From Sambucus nigra (taxonomy: Eukaryota > Streptophyta > Magnoliopsida > Dipsacales > Adoxaceae): a stretch of DNA of 64,000 nt. The position numbers and the translations under genes are program-made. Shown piece after piece: positions 23,301-37,900 of the stretch. The stretch covers positions 496,659,760 to 496,723,759 of the forward strand of contig OX422210.1 in NCBI GenBank assembly GCA_949130495.1, given 5' to 3'. Position 1 is the first letter of the stretch; every line of letters starts with the position of its first letter. The notes beneath the pieces were generated by a model, which ran no database searches, was not told where the DNA came from, and saw nothing but the letters and a program-made list of their open reading frames with translations.

Positions 23301-24918
23301 CCATAAAAACATGGCGTTAGTGGGTGAAAAGCCAAAAGAGCCCCCAAACGGCCCCCTGAGGGGCACCAACACCTCACCAAAGACCAATGTAACTCGTAGG
23401 AATTGACCGCATGATCAAGTGACTCCCGATTTGAAAAACATCGATAATATGCATATTTCTATACTTAGACATAAAAGCATGGGGTTAGTGGGTGAAAATC
23501 GGAACTAGCCCCCAAACGGCCCCATGAGTGGCACTAATACCTCGCACGAGACAAATGTAACTCTTAGGAACTGACCGGGCGATGGCGGGACTCCCGATTT
23601 GAGAAAATGATGATAATTTACATTTTTCAAGACTTACCTTTAAAAACATGGCGTTGGTGGGTGAAATCTCAAAACATCCCTCGAACAAGCCCATTAGTGG
23701 CACCAACACCTCGCAGGAGACCAATGTAACTCCTAGGAACTGACCGCGCGATCATGGGACTCCCGATTCGAGAATACGATGATAATTTGCATATTTTTGG
23801 ACTTAGGCTAAAAACATGGCATTAGTGGGTGAAAAAACAAAACAACCCCCGAACGACTCTGTGAGTGGAATCAACACCTCGTACAGGACCAATATAACTC
23901 GTAGGAACTCACCGCTTATCACAGGACTCCCGATTTGAGAATACGATGTTAATTCGCATATTTCTAAACTTAGGCATAAAAACATGGCGTTAGTGGGTGA
24001 AAACCTTAAACAGCCCCCGAACAGCTCTATGAGTGGAACCAACACCTCGCACGGGACAAATCTAACTCATAGGAAGTGACCGCGCAGTCACGTAACCCCG
24101 GGTTTGTGAATACGATGAAAATTTTCGTATTTCTAGACATAGGCATAAAAACTTGGCGTTAGAAGGTAAAAACCTGAAACAGCCCTGAACGGCCTCGTGA
24201 GTGGCACCAACACCTCGCAGGGGACCAGTGTAAGTCATACGAACTAATTGCGCGATCACGTGACTCTCGGTTTGATAAAATGATGATAATTTGCATATTT
24301 CTAAACTTACGCATAAAAACATTGAGTTAGAGGGTGAAAAGCCAAAAGATCCCCCAATGAAAAGCCATAATCCAAAAGCACCTGAACGGCCTCGTGATTG
24401 GCACCATCACCTTGCACAGAACTAATGTAACTCGTAGAAATTGACCGCGTGATCACGGGACTCCTGGTTTGACAATGCGATGATAAGTTGCATATTTCTA
24501 GACTTAGGCATAAAAACATTGGGTTAGTGGGTGAAAACCCTAAACAACCCCCGAACGGCCCCATGAGTGGGACCAACACCTCGATCGGGACCATTGTAAC
24601 TCGTAGGAACTGATCGCGTGATCACGAGACTCCGAGTCTGAGAAAACGATGATAATTTGTATGTTTTTAGACTTCGGTAGAAAAACATAGCGCTAGTGGG
24701 TAAAACCCTGAAACATCCCCTGAATGGCCCCGTGAGTTGCACTAACACCTCGCACGGGACCAGTATAACTCGTACGAACAAACCACGCGATCACGGGACT
24801 CCCGATTTGAGAAAATGACAATAACTTGCATATTTATACACTTAGGCATAAAAACATGGCGTTAGGGGGTGAAAATCCAAAAGAGACCATGAACGGCCCC
24901 GTGAGTGGCACCAACACC

Positions 24919-27900
24919 TCACACGGGAAAAATGTAACTCGTAGGAACTGAACGCGTGATTAAGTGACTCTCGATTTGAAAATACACCGATAATTTGCAT
25001 ATTTCTAGACTTAGGCATAAGAACATTGGGTTAGTGGGTGAAAACCCAAAACAACCCCCGCACGGCCCCATGAGTGGCACCAACACCTGGATCTGGACCA
25101 ATGTAACTCGTAGGAACTGATCGCATGATCACGAGACTTTCGGTTTGAGAAAAGGATGATAATTTGCACGTTTTTAGACTTCTATAGAAAAACATAACGT
25201 TAGTGCGTAAAATATCAAAACATCCCTCGAATGGCCCCATGAGTTGCACCAACACCTCGAACAGGACCAATGTAACTAATAAGAACTGACCACGTGATCA
25301 CGGGACTCTCGATTTGAGAAAACGATGATAATTTGTATATTTCTAGACTTAGGCATAAAAACATGGCATTAGCGACTGAAAAGCCAAAACAGCCCCCGAA
25401 TGGCCTCATGAGTGGCACCAACACCTCATACGGGACCAATGTAACTCATAGGAATAGACCGCACGATCAAGTGACTCTCGATTTGAAAATACGCCGATAA
25501 TTTGCATATTTCTAAACTTAGGTATAAAAACATGGGGTTAGTGGTGCAACTCGAAACAACCCCTGAACAACCCATTGAGTTTAACTAATACCTCGCACGA
25601 GACCAATGTAACTCGTAGGAACTGACCGCGCAATCGCGGGACTCCCGATTTAAGAATACGACGATAATTACCATAATTCCAGACTTAGGCTAAAAACATG
25701 GCGTTAGTGGGTGAAAACTCGAAACAGTCCTCGAACGACTCTATGAGTGGCACCAACACCTCTCACAGGACCAATGTAACTCATTGGAACTGATTGCGAG
25801 ATGACGGGACTCCCGATTTGAGAATACGATGATAATTTCTATATTTCAAGACTTACCTTTAAAAATAAGGCGTTGGTGGGTGAAAACTCAAAACAGCCCC
25901 CGAACAAGCCCGTTAGTGGCACCAACACCTCACACGAGACCAATGTAACTCGTAGAAACTGAGTCGTGATCACGGGACTTTCGGTTTGACAATACGATGA
26001 TAATTTTCATATTTTTGGTCTTAGACTAAAAACATGGCATAAGTGGGTGAAAACCCGAAATAGTGATCGAACGGCTCCGTGAGTGGCACGAACACCTCTC
26101 ACGGGACTAATGTAACTCGTAGAAAAGGATCGCTCGATCATGGGACTCTCGGTTTGAGAATATGACCATAATTTTTATATTTCTTGATTTAGGCTTAAAT
26201 ACATGGCGTTAGTGGATGAAAACCCGAAAACAGCCCCCGAACGGCTGCGTGATTGGCACCAACACCTCGCATGGTACCAATGTAATTCGTAGGAACTGAT
26301 CGTGTGATCACGGGACTCACGGTTTGAGAATATAATAATAATTTACACATTTTAGACTTAGGCTAAAATACATGGCGTTAGTGGGTGAAAACCCAAAATA
26401 GCACCCGAACGACTCTGTGAGTGGCACTAACACCTCGCACGGGACTCGTATAACAAGTACGAACTGACCACCCGATCACTGAACTCCCGGTTTGAGAAAA
26501 TGATTATAATTTTCATATATCTAGACTTAGGCATAAAAACATGGCATTAGCGAGTGAAAAGACAAAAGAGCCCACGAATGTCCCCGTGAGTGGCACCAAC
26601 AACTCACACGGGACAAATGTAACTCATAGGAACTGACCGCACGGTCAAATGACTCTCGATTTGAAAATACATCGATAATTTGCATATTTCTAGACTTAGG
26701 CATGAAAACATTGGGTTAGTGGGTGAAAAACCTAAACAACCCCCGAACGGCCCCATGAGTGGCACCAACACCTCGATCTGGACTAATGTAACTCGTAAAA
26801 ACTGATCGCGTGATCACGAGACTTCCGGTTTGAGAAAAGGATGATAATTTGTATGTTTTTAGACTTCTGCAGAAAAGCATAACGTTAGGGGGTAAAATCC
26901 TGAAACATTCGTCGAATGGCCCCGTGAGTTGTACTAACACCTCGAACAGGACTAGTGTAGCTAATAGAAACTAACCGGGTGATCACGGAACACCCGATTT
27001 GACAAAATGATGATAATTTACATATTTCTAGACTTAGGCATAAAAACATGGCATTAGCGGGTGAAAAGACAAAACAGCCCCCGAATGGCCTCATGAGGGG
27101 CACCAACACCTCACATGGGACCAATGTAACTCATAGGAACTGGCCGCACGATCAAGTGACTCTCGATATGAAAATACGCCGATAATTTGCATATTTCTAA
27201 ACTTAGGCATAAAAACATGGGGTTAGTGCTGAAACTCGAAACAACCTCTGAACGGCCCATTGAGTGGAACAAACACCTCGCACGAGACCATTGTAACTCA
27301 TAAGAACTGACTGCGCAATCGCGGGGCTCCCGATGTGATAATACGACGATGATTAGCATATTTCCAGACTTAGGCTAAAAACATGGCGTTAGTGGGTGAA
27401 ACTCGAAACAACCCTCGAACGACTCTTTGAGTGGCACCAACACCTCTCACAGGACCAATGTAACTCATTGGAACTGACTGCGGGATGACGGGACTCCCGA
27501 TTTGAGAATACGATGATAATTTCATATTTCAAGACTTACCTTTAAATACATGGCGTTGGTGGGTGAAAACTCAAAACAGCCCCCGAATAGGCCCGTTAGT
27601 GGCACCAACACCTCACACGAGACCAATGTAACTCGTAGGAACTGACCCGTGATCACGGGACTCCTAGTTCGATAATACGATGATAATTTGCATATTTTTG
27701 TTCTTAGACTAAAAACATGGCATAAGTGGGTGAAAACCCGAAATAGTGATCGAACGGCTCCGTGAGTGTCACTAACACCTCTCACGGGACCAATGTAAGT
27801 GGTAGAAAATGATCGCGCGATCAAGGGACTCTCAGTTTGAGAATATGACCATAATTTTCATATTTCTGGACTTAGGCTTAAATACATGGCATTAGTGGGT

Positions 27901-30900
27901 GAAAACCCCAAAATAGCCCCCGAACGGCTCCGTGATTGGCACCAACACCTCGAACGGTACCAATGTAATGTAACTCGTAGGAACTGATCGTGTGATCACG
28001 TGACTCCTGGTTTGAGAATATAATGATAATTTTCATATTTTAGACTTAGGCTAAAATACAAGGCGTTAGTGGGTGAAAACCCAAAATAGCCCCTGAACGG
28101 CTCCGTGAGTGGCACTAACACCTCGCACGGGACTTGTATAACACGTACGAACTGACCACACGATCACTGAACTCCCGGTTTGAGAAAATGATGATAATTT
28201 TCAAATATCTAGACTTAGGCATAAAAACATGGCATTAGCGGGTGAAAAGACAAAAGAACCCACGAACGGCCTGTAAGTGGCACCAACACCTCACACGGGA
28301 CAAATGTAACTCATAGTAACTGACCGCACGGTCAAGTGACTCTCAATTTGAAAATACATCGATAATTTGCATATTTCTAGACTTAGGCATAAAAACATTA
28401 GGTTAGTGGGTGAAAACTCGAAATAACCCCCTAACGGCCCCATGAGTGGCACCAACACCTTGATTTGGACCAATGTAACTCGTAAGAATTTCGGTTTGAG
28501 AAAAGGATGATAATTTGCATGTTTATAGACTTTTACAGAAAAACATAATGTTAGTGGGTAAAATCCTGAAACATTCGTCGAATGGCCCCGTGAGCTGCAC
28601 CAACGCGTCGAACGGGACTAGTGTAACTAATAGGAACTGACTGCGTGATCACTTGACACCCGATTTGAGAAAACGATGATAATTTGCATATTTCTAGACT
28701 TAGGCATAAAAACATCGCATTAGTGGGTGAAAAGCCAAAATAGCCCCCGAATGGCCTCATGAGTGGCACTAACACCTCACACGGGACCAATGTAACTCAT
28801 AGGAACTGACCGCACGATCAAGTGACTATCGATTTGAAAATACACCGATAATTTGCATATTTCTAAACTTAGGCATAAAAATATTGGGTTAGTGGTGAAA
28901 CTCGAAACAACCACTGAACGGCCCATTGAGTGGAACTAACACCTTGCACGAGACCAATGTAACTCGTAGGAACTGACCGTGCAATCGCGGGACTCCCGAT
29001 TTGAGAATACGACAATAATTAACATATTTCCAGACTTAGGCTAAAAACATGGCGTTAGTGGGTGAAAACCCAAATCAGCCCTCGAACGACTCTCTAAGTG
29101 GCACCAACACCTCTCCCGGGACTAATGTAACTTGTTGGAACTTACCGCGGGATTACGGGAGTCCCGATTTGAGAATACGATGATAATTTAATATTTCAAG
29201 ACTTAGCTTTAAAAACAAGGCGTTGGTGGGTGAAAACTCAAAACAGCCCCCGAACAAGCCCGTTAGTGGCACCAGCACCTCACAGAAGACCAATGTAACT
29301 CGTAGGAACTGACCCGTGATCACGGGACTCCCGGTTCGATAATACGACGATAATTTGCATATTTTTGGTCTTAGACTAAAAACATGGCATAAGTGGGTGA
29401 AAACCTGAAATAATGATCGAACGGCTCCGTGAGTGTCACCAACACCTCTCACGGGACCAATGTAACTCGTAGAAAATGATCGCGCGATCACGGGACTCTC
29501 AGTTTGAGAATATGACCATAATTTGCATATTTCTGGACTTAGGCTTAAATACATGGCGTTAGTGCGTGAAAACTCAAAAATAGCCCCGGAACGACTCCGT
29601 GATTGGCACCAACACCTCGCACGGTACCAATGTAACTCGTACGGACTGATCGTGTGATCATGGGACTCCCGATTTGAGAATATAATGATAATTTTCATAT
29701 TTTAGACTTAGGCTAAAATACATGGCGTTAGTGGGTGAAAACCCAAAGCAGCCCCAGAACGGCTCCGTGAATGGCACTAACACCTCGCACGAGACTCGTA
29801 TAACACGTACGAACTGACCACGTGATCATTGAACTCCCGGTTTGAGAAAATGACGATAATTTTCATATACCTAGACTTAGGCATAAAAACATGGAATTAG
29901 CAGGTGAAAAGACAAAAGAACCCACGAACGGCCCCGTGAGTGGCACAAACACCTCACATGGGACAAATGTAACTCATATGAACTGACCGCACGGTCAAGT
30001 GACTCTCGATTTGAAAATACATCGATAATTTGCATATTTCTAGACTTAGGCATAAAAACATTGGGTTAGTGGGTGAAAAACCGAAACAACCCCCGAATGG
30101 CCCCATGAGTTTCACCAACACCTCTACCTGGACCAATGTAACTCATAGGAACTGATCGCTTGATCACGAGACTTCCGGTTTGAGAAAAGGATGATAATTT
30201 GCATGTTTTTAGACTTCTGCAGAAAATCATAACATTAGTGGGTAAAATCCTGAAACATCCGTCGAAGGGCCCCGTGAGTTGCACCAACACCTCGAATAGG
30301 ACCAGTGTAAGTAATAGGGACTGATCTCGTGATCACGGGACACCCAATTTGAGAAAATGATGATAATTTGCATATTATTAGACACAGGCATAAAAACATG
30401 GCATTAGCGGGTGAAAAGCCAAAACATCCCCCAAATGGCCTAATGAGTGGCACCAACACCTCACACGGAACCAATGTAACTCATAGGAACTGACCGCACG
30501 ATCAAGTGACTCTCGATTTGAAAATACGCTGATAATTTGCATATTTCTAAACTTAGGCATAAAAACATGGGGTTAGTGGTGAAACTCGAAACAACTCCTG
30601 AACGACCCATTGAGTGGAACTAACACCTCGCAGGAGACCAATGTAACTCGTAGGAACTGACCGCGCAATCGCGGGACTCCCGATTTAAGAATACGACGAT
30701 AATTACCATATTTCCAGACTTAGGCTAAAAACATGGCGTTAGTGGGTGAAAACTCGAAACAGTCCTCGAACGACTCTGTGAGTGGCACCAACACCTCTCA
30801 CGGGACCAATGTAACTCGTTGAACTGACCGCGGGATGACAGGACTCCCGATTTGGGAATATGATGATAATTTAATATTTCAAGACTTACATTTAAAAATA

Positions 30901-33900
30901 AGGCGTTGGTGGGTGAAAACTCAAAACAGCCCCCCGAACAGGCCCGTTAGTGGCACCAACACCTCACATGAGACCAATGTAACTCGTAGGAACTGACCCA
31001 TGATCACGGGACTCCCGGTTCGACAATACAACGATAATTTTCATATTTTTGGTTTTAGACTAAAAAATGGCATAAGTGGGTGAAAACTCGAAATAGTGAT
31101 CGAACGGCTCAGTGAGTGGCACCAACACCTCTCACGGGACCAATGTAACTCGTAGAAAATGATCGCGCGATCACGGGACTATAAGTTTGAGAATACGACC
31201 ATAATTTACATATTTATGGACTTAGGCTTAAATACATGGCGTTAGTGGAGGAAAACTCGAAAACAACCCCCGAACAGTTCCGTGATTGGCACTAACACCT
31301 CACACGGTACCAATGTAACTCGTAGGAACTGATCGTGTGATCACAGGACTCCCGATTTGAGAATATAATGATAATTTGCATATTTTAGACTTAGGCTAAA
31401 ATACATGGCGTTAGTGGGTGAAAACCCAAAATAGCACCCGAATGGCTCCGTGAGTGGCACTAACACCTCGCACGAGACTCGTATAGCACGTACGAACTGA
31501 CCAAACGATCAATGAACTCCCGGTTTGAGAAAATGATGATAATTTTCATATATCTAGACTTAGGCATAAAAACATGGCATTAGCGGGTGAGAAGACAAAA
31601 GAGCCCACGAACGGCCCCGTGAGTGGCACCAACACCTCACACGGGACAAATGTAACTCATAGGAATTGACCGCACGATCAAGTGAATCTCGATTTGAAAA
31701 TACATCGATAATTTGCATATTTCTAGACTTAGGCATAAAAGCATTGGGTTAGTGGGTGAAAAACCAAAACAACCCCCGAACGGCCCCATGAGTGGCACCA
31801 ATACCTCGATCTGGACCAATGCAACACGTAGGAACTGAGCACGTGATCACTAGACTTTTGATTTGAGAAAAGGATGATAATTTTCATGTTTTTAGACCTT
31901 GGAAGAAAAACATAGCTTTAGTGGGTGAAAACCTGAAACATCCCTCGAATGGCCCCGTGATATGCACCAATACCTCGAACAGGACTAGTGTAAGTAATAG
32001 GAACAGACCGCGCGATCATGGGACTCCCGATTTGAGAAAATCATGATAATTCGCATATTTCTAGACTTAGACATAACAACATGGCATTAGCGGGTGAAAA
32101 GCCAAAACAGCCCCCGAACGGCCTCATGAGTGGCACCAATACCTCACACGGGACCAATGTAACTCATAGGAACTGACCGCGCGATCCAGTGACTCACGAT
32201 TTGAAAATACGTTGATAATTTTCATATTTCTTGACTAAGGCATAAACACATGGGGTTAGTGGTGAAACCCAAAATATCCCTCGAACGTCCCATTGAGTGG
32301 TACTAACACCTCGCACGAGACCAATGTAACTCATAGGAACTGACCGCGCGATCACGGGACTCTCGATTTGATAATACGACGATAATTAGCATATTTCCAG
32401 ACTTAGGCTAAAAACATGGCATTAGTGGGTGAAAACCCGAAATAGACCTCGAACGACTCCGTGAGTGGCATCAACACCTCGTACGTGACCAACGTAACTC
32501 GTAGGAACTGACTGCGGGATAATGGGACTCTCGATTTGAGAATACGATGATAATTTCCATATTTCAAGACTTACCTTTAAAAATAAGGTGTTGGTGGGTG
32601 AAAACTCAAAATAGCCCCCGAACAAGCCCGTTAGTGGAACCAACACCTCACATGAGACCAATGTAACTCTTAGGAACTGACCGCGCGACCGCGAGAATCC
32701 TGGTTTAAGAATAAGATAATAATTAGCATATTTCCAGACTTACGCTAAAAACATGGCGTTAGTGGGTGAAAACCCCAAACAACCCTCGAACGACTCCATG
32801 AGTGGCATAAACACCTCGTACGGGACCAATGTAACTCATACGAACTGACTGAGGGATGATGAGGCTCTCGGTTTGAGAATACGATGATAATTTCCATATT
32901 TCAAGACTTACCTTTAGAAATAAGGCGTTGGTGGGTGAAAACTCAAAACAACCTCCGAACAAGCCCGTTAGAGGCACTAACATCTCACACGAGACCAATG
33001 TAACTAGTACGAACTGACCCCTTATCACGAGATTCCGATTCGACAATACGATGATGAATTGCATATTTTTGGTCTTAGGCTAAATACATGGCATAAGTTG
33101 GTGAAAACCTGAAACATTGCTCGAACGGCTCCGTGAGTGGCACCAACACCTCTCTATGGACCAATGTAACTCGTAGAAAATGATCGCGCGATCACAGGAT
33201 TATCGGTTTGAGAATACGACCATAATTTGCATATTTCTGGACTTAGGCTTAAATACATGACGTTAGTGGGTGAAAACTCGAAAAAAGCCCCCGAACGGTT
33301 CCGTGATTGGCAACAACATCTCGCACGGTACCAATACAACTCGTAGGAATTGATCGTGTGATCACAGGATTCCCGATTTGAGAATATAATGATAATTTTC
33401 ATATTTTAGACTTAGGCTAAAATACATGGCGATAGTGGGTGAAAACCCAAAATAGCCCCCGAACGGCTCCGTGAGTGGCACTAACACCTCGCACGAGACT
33501 CGTATAAACGTACAAACTGACCACGTGATCACTGAACTCCCGATTTGAGAAAATGATTATAATTTTCATATATCTAGACTTAGGCACAAAAACATGGCAT
33601 TAGCGAGTGAAAAGATAAAATATCCCACGAACAGCCCCGTGAGTGGCACCAACAGCTCACACGGGACAAATGTAACTCATAGGAACTGACCGCACGGTCA
33701 AGTGACTCTCGATTTGAAAATACATCAATAATTTGCATATTTCTAGACTTAGGCATAAAAACATTGGGTTAGTGGGTGAAAACCCGAAACAACCCCCGAA
33801 TGGCCCCATGAGTGGCACCAACACCTCGATCTGGACCAATGTAACTCGTAGCAACTGAGCGCGTGATCACAAGACTTCCGATTTGAGTAAAGGATGATAA

Positions 33901-34900
33901 TTTGCATGTTTTTAGGCTTTGGCAGAAAATCATAGCGTTAGTGGGTAAAAACCTGAAACATCCCCCCGAATGGCCCCGTGAGATGCACCAACACCTCGAA
34001 CAGGATCAGTGTAAGTAATAGGAACAGACCGCGCAATCACGGGACTCCCAATTTGAGAAAATGATGATAATTTGCATATTTCTTGACTCAGGCATAAACC
34101 CATGGCATTAGTGGGTGAAAAGCCAAAACATCCCCTGAATGGCCTCATGAGTAGCACTAACACATCACACGAGAAAAACGTAACTCATAGGAACTGACCG
34201 CGTGATCAAGTGACTCTCGATTTGAAAATACGTCGATAATTTGCATTTTCTAGACTTAGGCATAAAACATGGGGTTAGTGGTGAAACCCGAAACAACCCC
34301 CGAACGGCCCATTGAGTGGCACTAACACCTCGTACGAGACCAATGTAACTCATTGTAACTGAGCGCGCGATCGCGGGACACCCGATTTGATAATGCGATG
34401 ATAATTAGCATATTTCCAGACTTAGGCTAAAAACATGGCGTTAGTGGGTGAAAACCCGAAACAGCCCTCGAACGACTCCGTGAGTGGAATCAACACCTCG
34501 TACGGGACCAATGTACCTCGTAGGAACTGACCGCGTGATGATGGGACTCTCGATTTGAGAATACGATGATAATTTCCATATTTCAAGACTTACCTTTAAA
34601 AACAAGGCATTGGTGGGTGAAAACTCAAAACAGCCCCCGAACAAGCCCGTTAGTGGCACCAACACCTCACACGAGACTAATGTAACTCATAGGAACTGAC
34701 CCGTGATCATGGGACTCCGGGTTCGATAATACAATGATAAATTGCATATTTTTGGTCTTAGGCTAAAACATGGCATAAGTGGGTGAAAACTCGAAACAGT
34801 GCTCGAACGGCTCTGTGAGTGGCACCAACACCTCTCTCCGGACCAATGTAACTCGTAGGAAATGATCGCGTGATCACGGGACTCTAGATTTGAGAATACA
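24919..34900 (+). repeat. Higher-order repeat: about 1.68 kb unit of 10 monomers, about six copies
   Basis: A monomer marked GTGATCGAACGG or its relatives starts near 26061, 27744, 29411, 31094, 33115 and 34797: steps of 1683, 1667, 1683, 2021 and 1682. A second marker, ACTTACCTTTAAAAA and variants, gives 25.85, 27.53, 29.20, 30.88, 32.57, 32.91 and 34.59 kb. A third, CTCGATCTGGACC, gives 25.09, 26.77, 28.46, 30.12, 31.80 and 33.82 kb. All agree on a unit of about 10 x 168 bp, with one unit lengthened to 12 monomers. Copies of the unit are more alike than neighbouring monomers are, the definition of a higher-order repeat. Confidence 0.88.
32389..33067 (+). repeat. Tandem duplication of a two-monomer segment (about 340 bp) inside the higher-order repeat
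   Basis: The pair consisting of a monomer with TTTCCAGACTTAGGCTAAAA and the following monomer with CAAGACTTACCTTTA appears twice in a row, at about 32389-32727 and 32728-33067. It explains the single 2.02 kb unit among units of about 1.68 kb. Confidence 0.8.
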
Positions 34901-37900
34901 ACCATAATTTGCATATTTCTGGACTTAGGCTTAAATACATGGCGTTAGTGGGTGAAAACCCGATACACCCCCGAACGGCTCCATGTGTGGCACCAATACC
35001 TTGCACAGTACTAGTGTAACTCATAGGAACTGACCGTGCAATCACGGGACTCTCAGTTTGCGAATACGATGATAATTTTCCTATTTCAAGGCTTAAGCAT
35101 AAAAACATGGCGTTATTGGATGAAAACTCAAAACAAACCCCGAACGACTCCGTGACTGGCACCAACAACTCGCACGAGACAAATCTAACTCATAGGAACT
35201 GAGCGCGCTATCAAAGGACTCAGAGTTTGAGAATACGAAAATAATTTGCAAATTTCTAGACTTGGGCACAAAAACATGGCGTTAGTAGGTGAAAACTTGA
35301 GACAGTCCTCGTATGACCCTGTGACTGGCACCAACACCTCGCACGAGACCAATGTAACTCGTAGGAACTGACCTCGCGATCAAGAAATTCTCGGTTTGAG
35401 AAAATGATGATAATTTATATATTTTTACACTTAAGTATAAAAACATAGCGTTAGCGGGTCAAAACCCAAAACATCCCCCGAACAGCTCCGTGAGTGGCAC
35501 TAACTCCTTGCACGGAACCAATGTAACTCGTAGGAATTGACTGCACGGTCACGAGACTCCTAAGTTAAGAAAATGATGATAATTTGCATATTTCTGGACT
35601 AAGGCATACAAACAAGGTGTTAGCGGGTGAAAACCTGAAATAAACTCGGAAGGGCCCCGTGAGTGGCCAACACCTCTCATGGGACCAACGTAACTCATAG
35701 GAACAGACCGCGTGATCACGGGACTCCTGATTTGAGAATAGCAAGATAATTTGCATATTTCTAGACTTATGCTTAAATACATGGCGTTAGTGGATGAAAA
35801 CTCGAAACACCCCCGAACGGCTCAACGATTGGCACCAACACCTTGCACGGGACCAATCTAACTCCTAGGAACGGACCGTGTGATCACGTGACTCTCGGTT
35901 TGAGAATAGCATGATAATTTGCATATTTCTAGACTTAGGCTTAAAAACATGGTGTTAGTCTGTGAAAACACGAAATAGCCCCCGAACGGCTCTATGAGGG
36001 GCACCAACACCTCGCACGGGACCAATGTAACTCATAGGAACTAATCGCATGATCAAGGGACTCTCAGTTTGAGAATATGACAATAATTTGTATATTTCTA
36101 GATTTAGGCATAAAAACATGACGTTAGTGGGAGAAAACCCAAAATAGCCCCCGAACGGCTTTGTGAGTGGCACCAACACGTCACACAGGACCATTCTAAC
36201 TCGTAGGAACCGATCGTAGGATCACAGAACTCCGGGTTTGTGAATATGATAAAAATTTTCATATTTCTATACTTAGGCACCAAAACATGGCATTATAAGG
36301 TAAAAACTCGAAATAGCCCTCGAACGGCCCTGTGAGTGGCGCCAACAGGTCGCACGGGACTAGTGTAACTCATAGGAACTGACCGCGCAATCACGGGACT
36401 CCCAGTTTGAGAAAATGATGATAATTTTCATATTTCTATACTTAGGCATAAAAGGAAGGCGTTACTGCATGAAAACACTAAACAACCCCCGAAAGGCTCT
36501 GTGAGTGGCAACAACACCTTCCACGGGACCAATTTAACTTGTAAGAAATGACCGCGCGATCACAGAACTCTTAATTTTAGAATACGACAATAATTTACAT
36601 ATTTCTAAGCTCAGACATAAAAACATTGCTTTCAAGGGTTAAAACCCGAAACGACCCCCGAACGGCTCGGTGAGTGGCACCAACACCTCGCACGAGACCA
36701 ATCTAACTCGTAGGAACTCATCGCGGGATCACGGGACTCTGAGTTTATGAATACGATGAAAATTTTCATATTTCAAGACTTAGGAATAAAAACATGGTGT
36801 TAGATGGTAAAAAACTGAAACAACCCTCGAACGGTCCCATGAGTGGCACCAACACCTCGCACGGGACCAATGTAACTCGTAGGATCCTACCACGCGATCA
36901 CGGGACTCCCAATTTGAGAAAATGATGATAATTTGCATATTTCTAGACTTAAGAATAAAAACATGGGATTAGCTGGTGAAAAGCGAAAAGAGCCCCTGAA
37001 TGGCCCCATGAGTGGCACCAACACCTCACACGGGACCAATGTAACACGTAGGAACTGACCGCGCGATCAAGTGACACCCGATTTGAAAATACGGTGATAA
37101 TTTGCATATTTCTAGACTTAGGCATAAAAACGATGGGGCTAGTGGGTAAAAACCAGAAACAGCCCCGTGAGTGGCACCAACACCTCGATCGGGACCAATG
37201 TAACTCGAAGGAACTGGCTGCGCGACAATGAGACTTCCGATTTAAGAAAACGATGATAATTTGCATGTTTTTAGAATTCGGCAAAAAATATAGTGTTAAT
37301 GGGTAAAAATCCGAAACATCCCACGAACGGCCCCATGAGTGGCACTAACACCTTGCACAGGACCAGTATAACTCGTACGAACTGACCATGCGATCACTGA
37401 ACTCCCAGTTGAGAAAATGATGATAATTTTCATATTTCTATACTTAGGCATAAAATATTGTGTTAGCCGGTGAAAAGACAAAAGAGCCCACGAACGGCCC
37501 CGTGAGTGGCACCAACACCTCACACGGGACAAATGTAACTCATAGGAACTGACCGCACGGTCAAATGACTCTCGATTTGAAAATACATCGATAATTTGCA
37601 TATTTCAAGACTTAGGCATAAAAACATAGGGTTAGTGGGTGAAACCCCGAAACAACCCCCGAACGACCCCATGAGTGGTACCAACACCTCGATCTAGACC
37701 AACGTAACTCGTAGGAACTGATTGCGTGTTTCCGAGACTTCCGTTTTGAGAAAATGATGATAATTTGCATGTTTTTAGACTTCGATGGAAAAACATAGCG
37801 TTAGTGGGTAAAAACCTGAAATATCCCTCGAATAGCCCCGTGAGTGGCACCAACACCTCGGACAGGACCAGTGTAACTCGTAGGAACTGACTTCATGACC

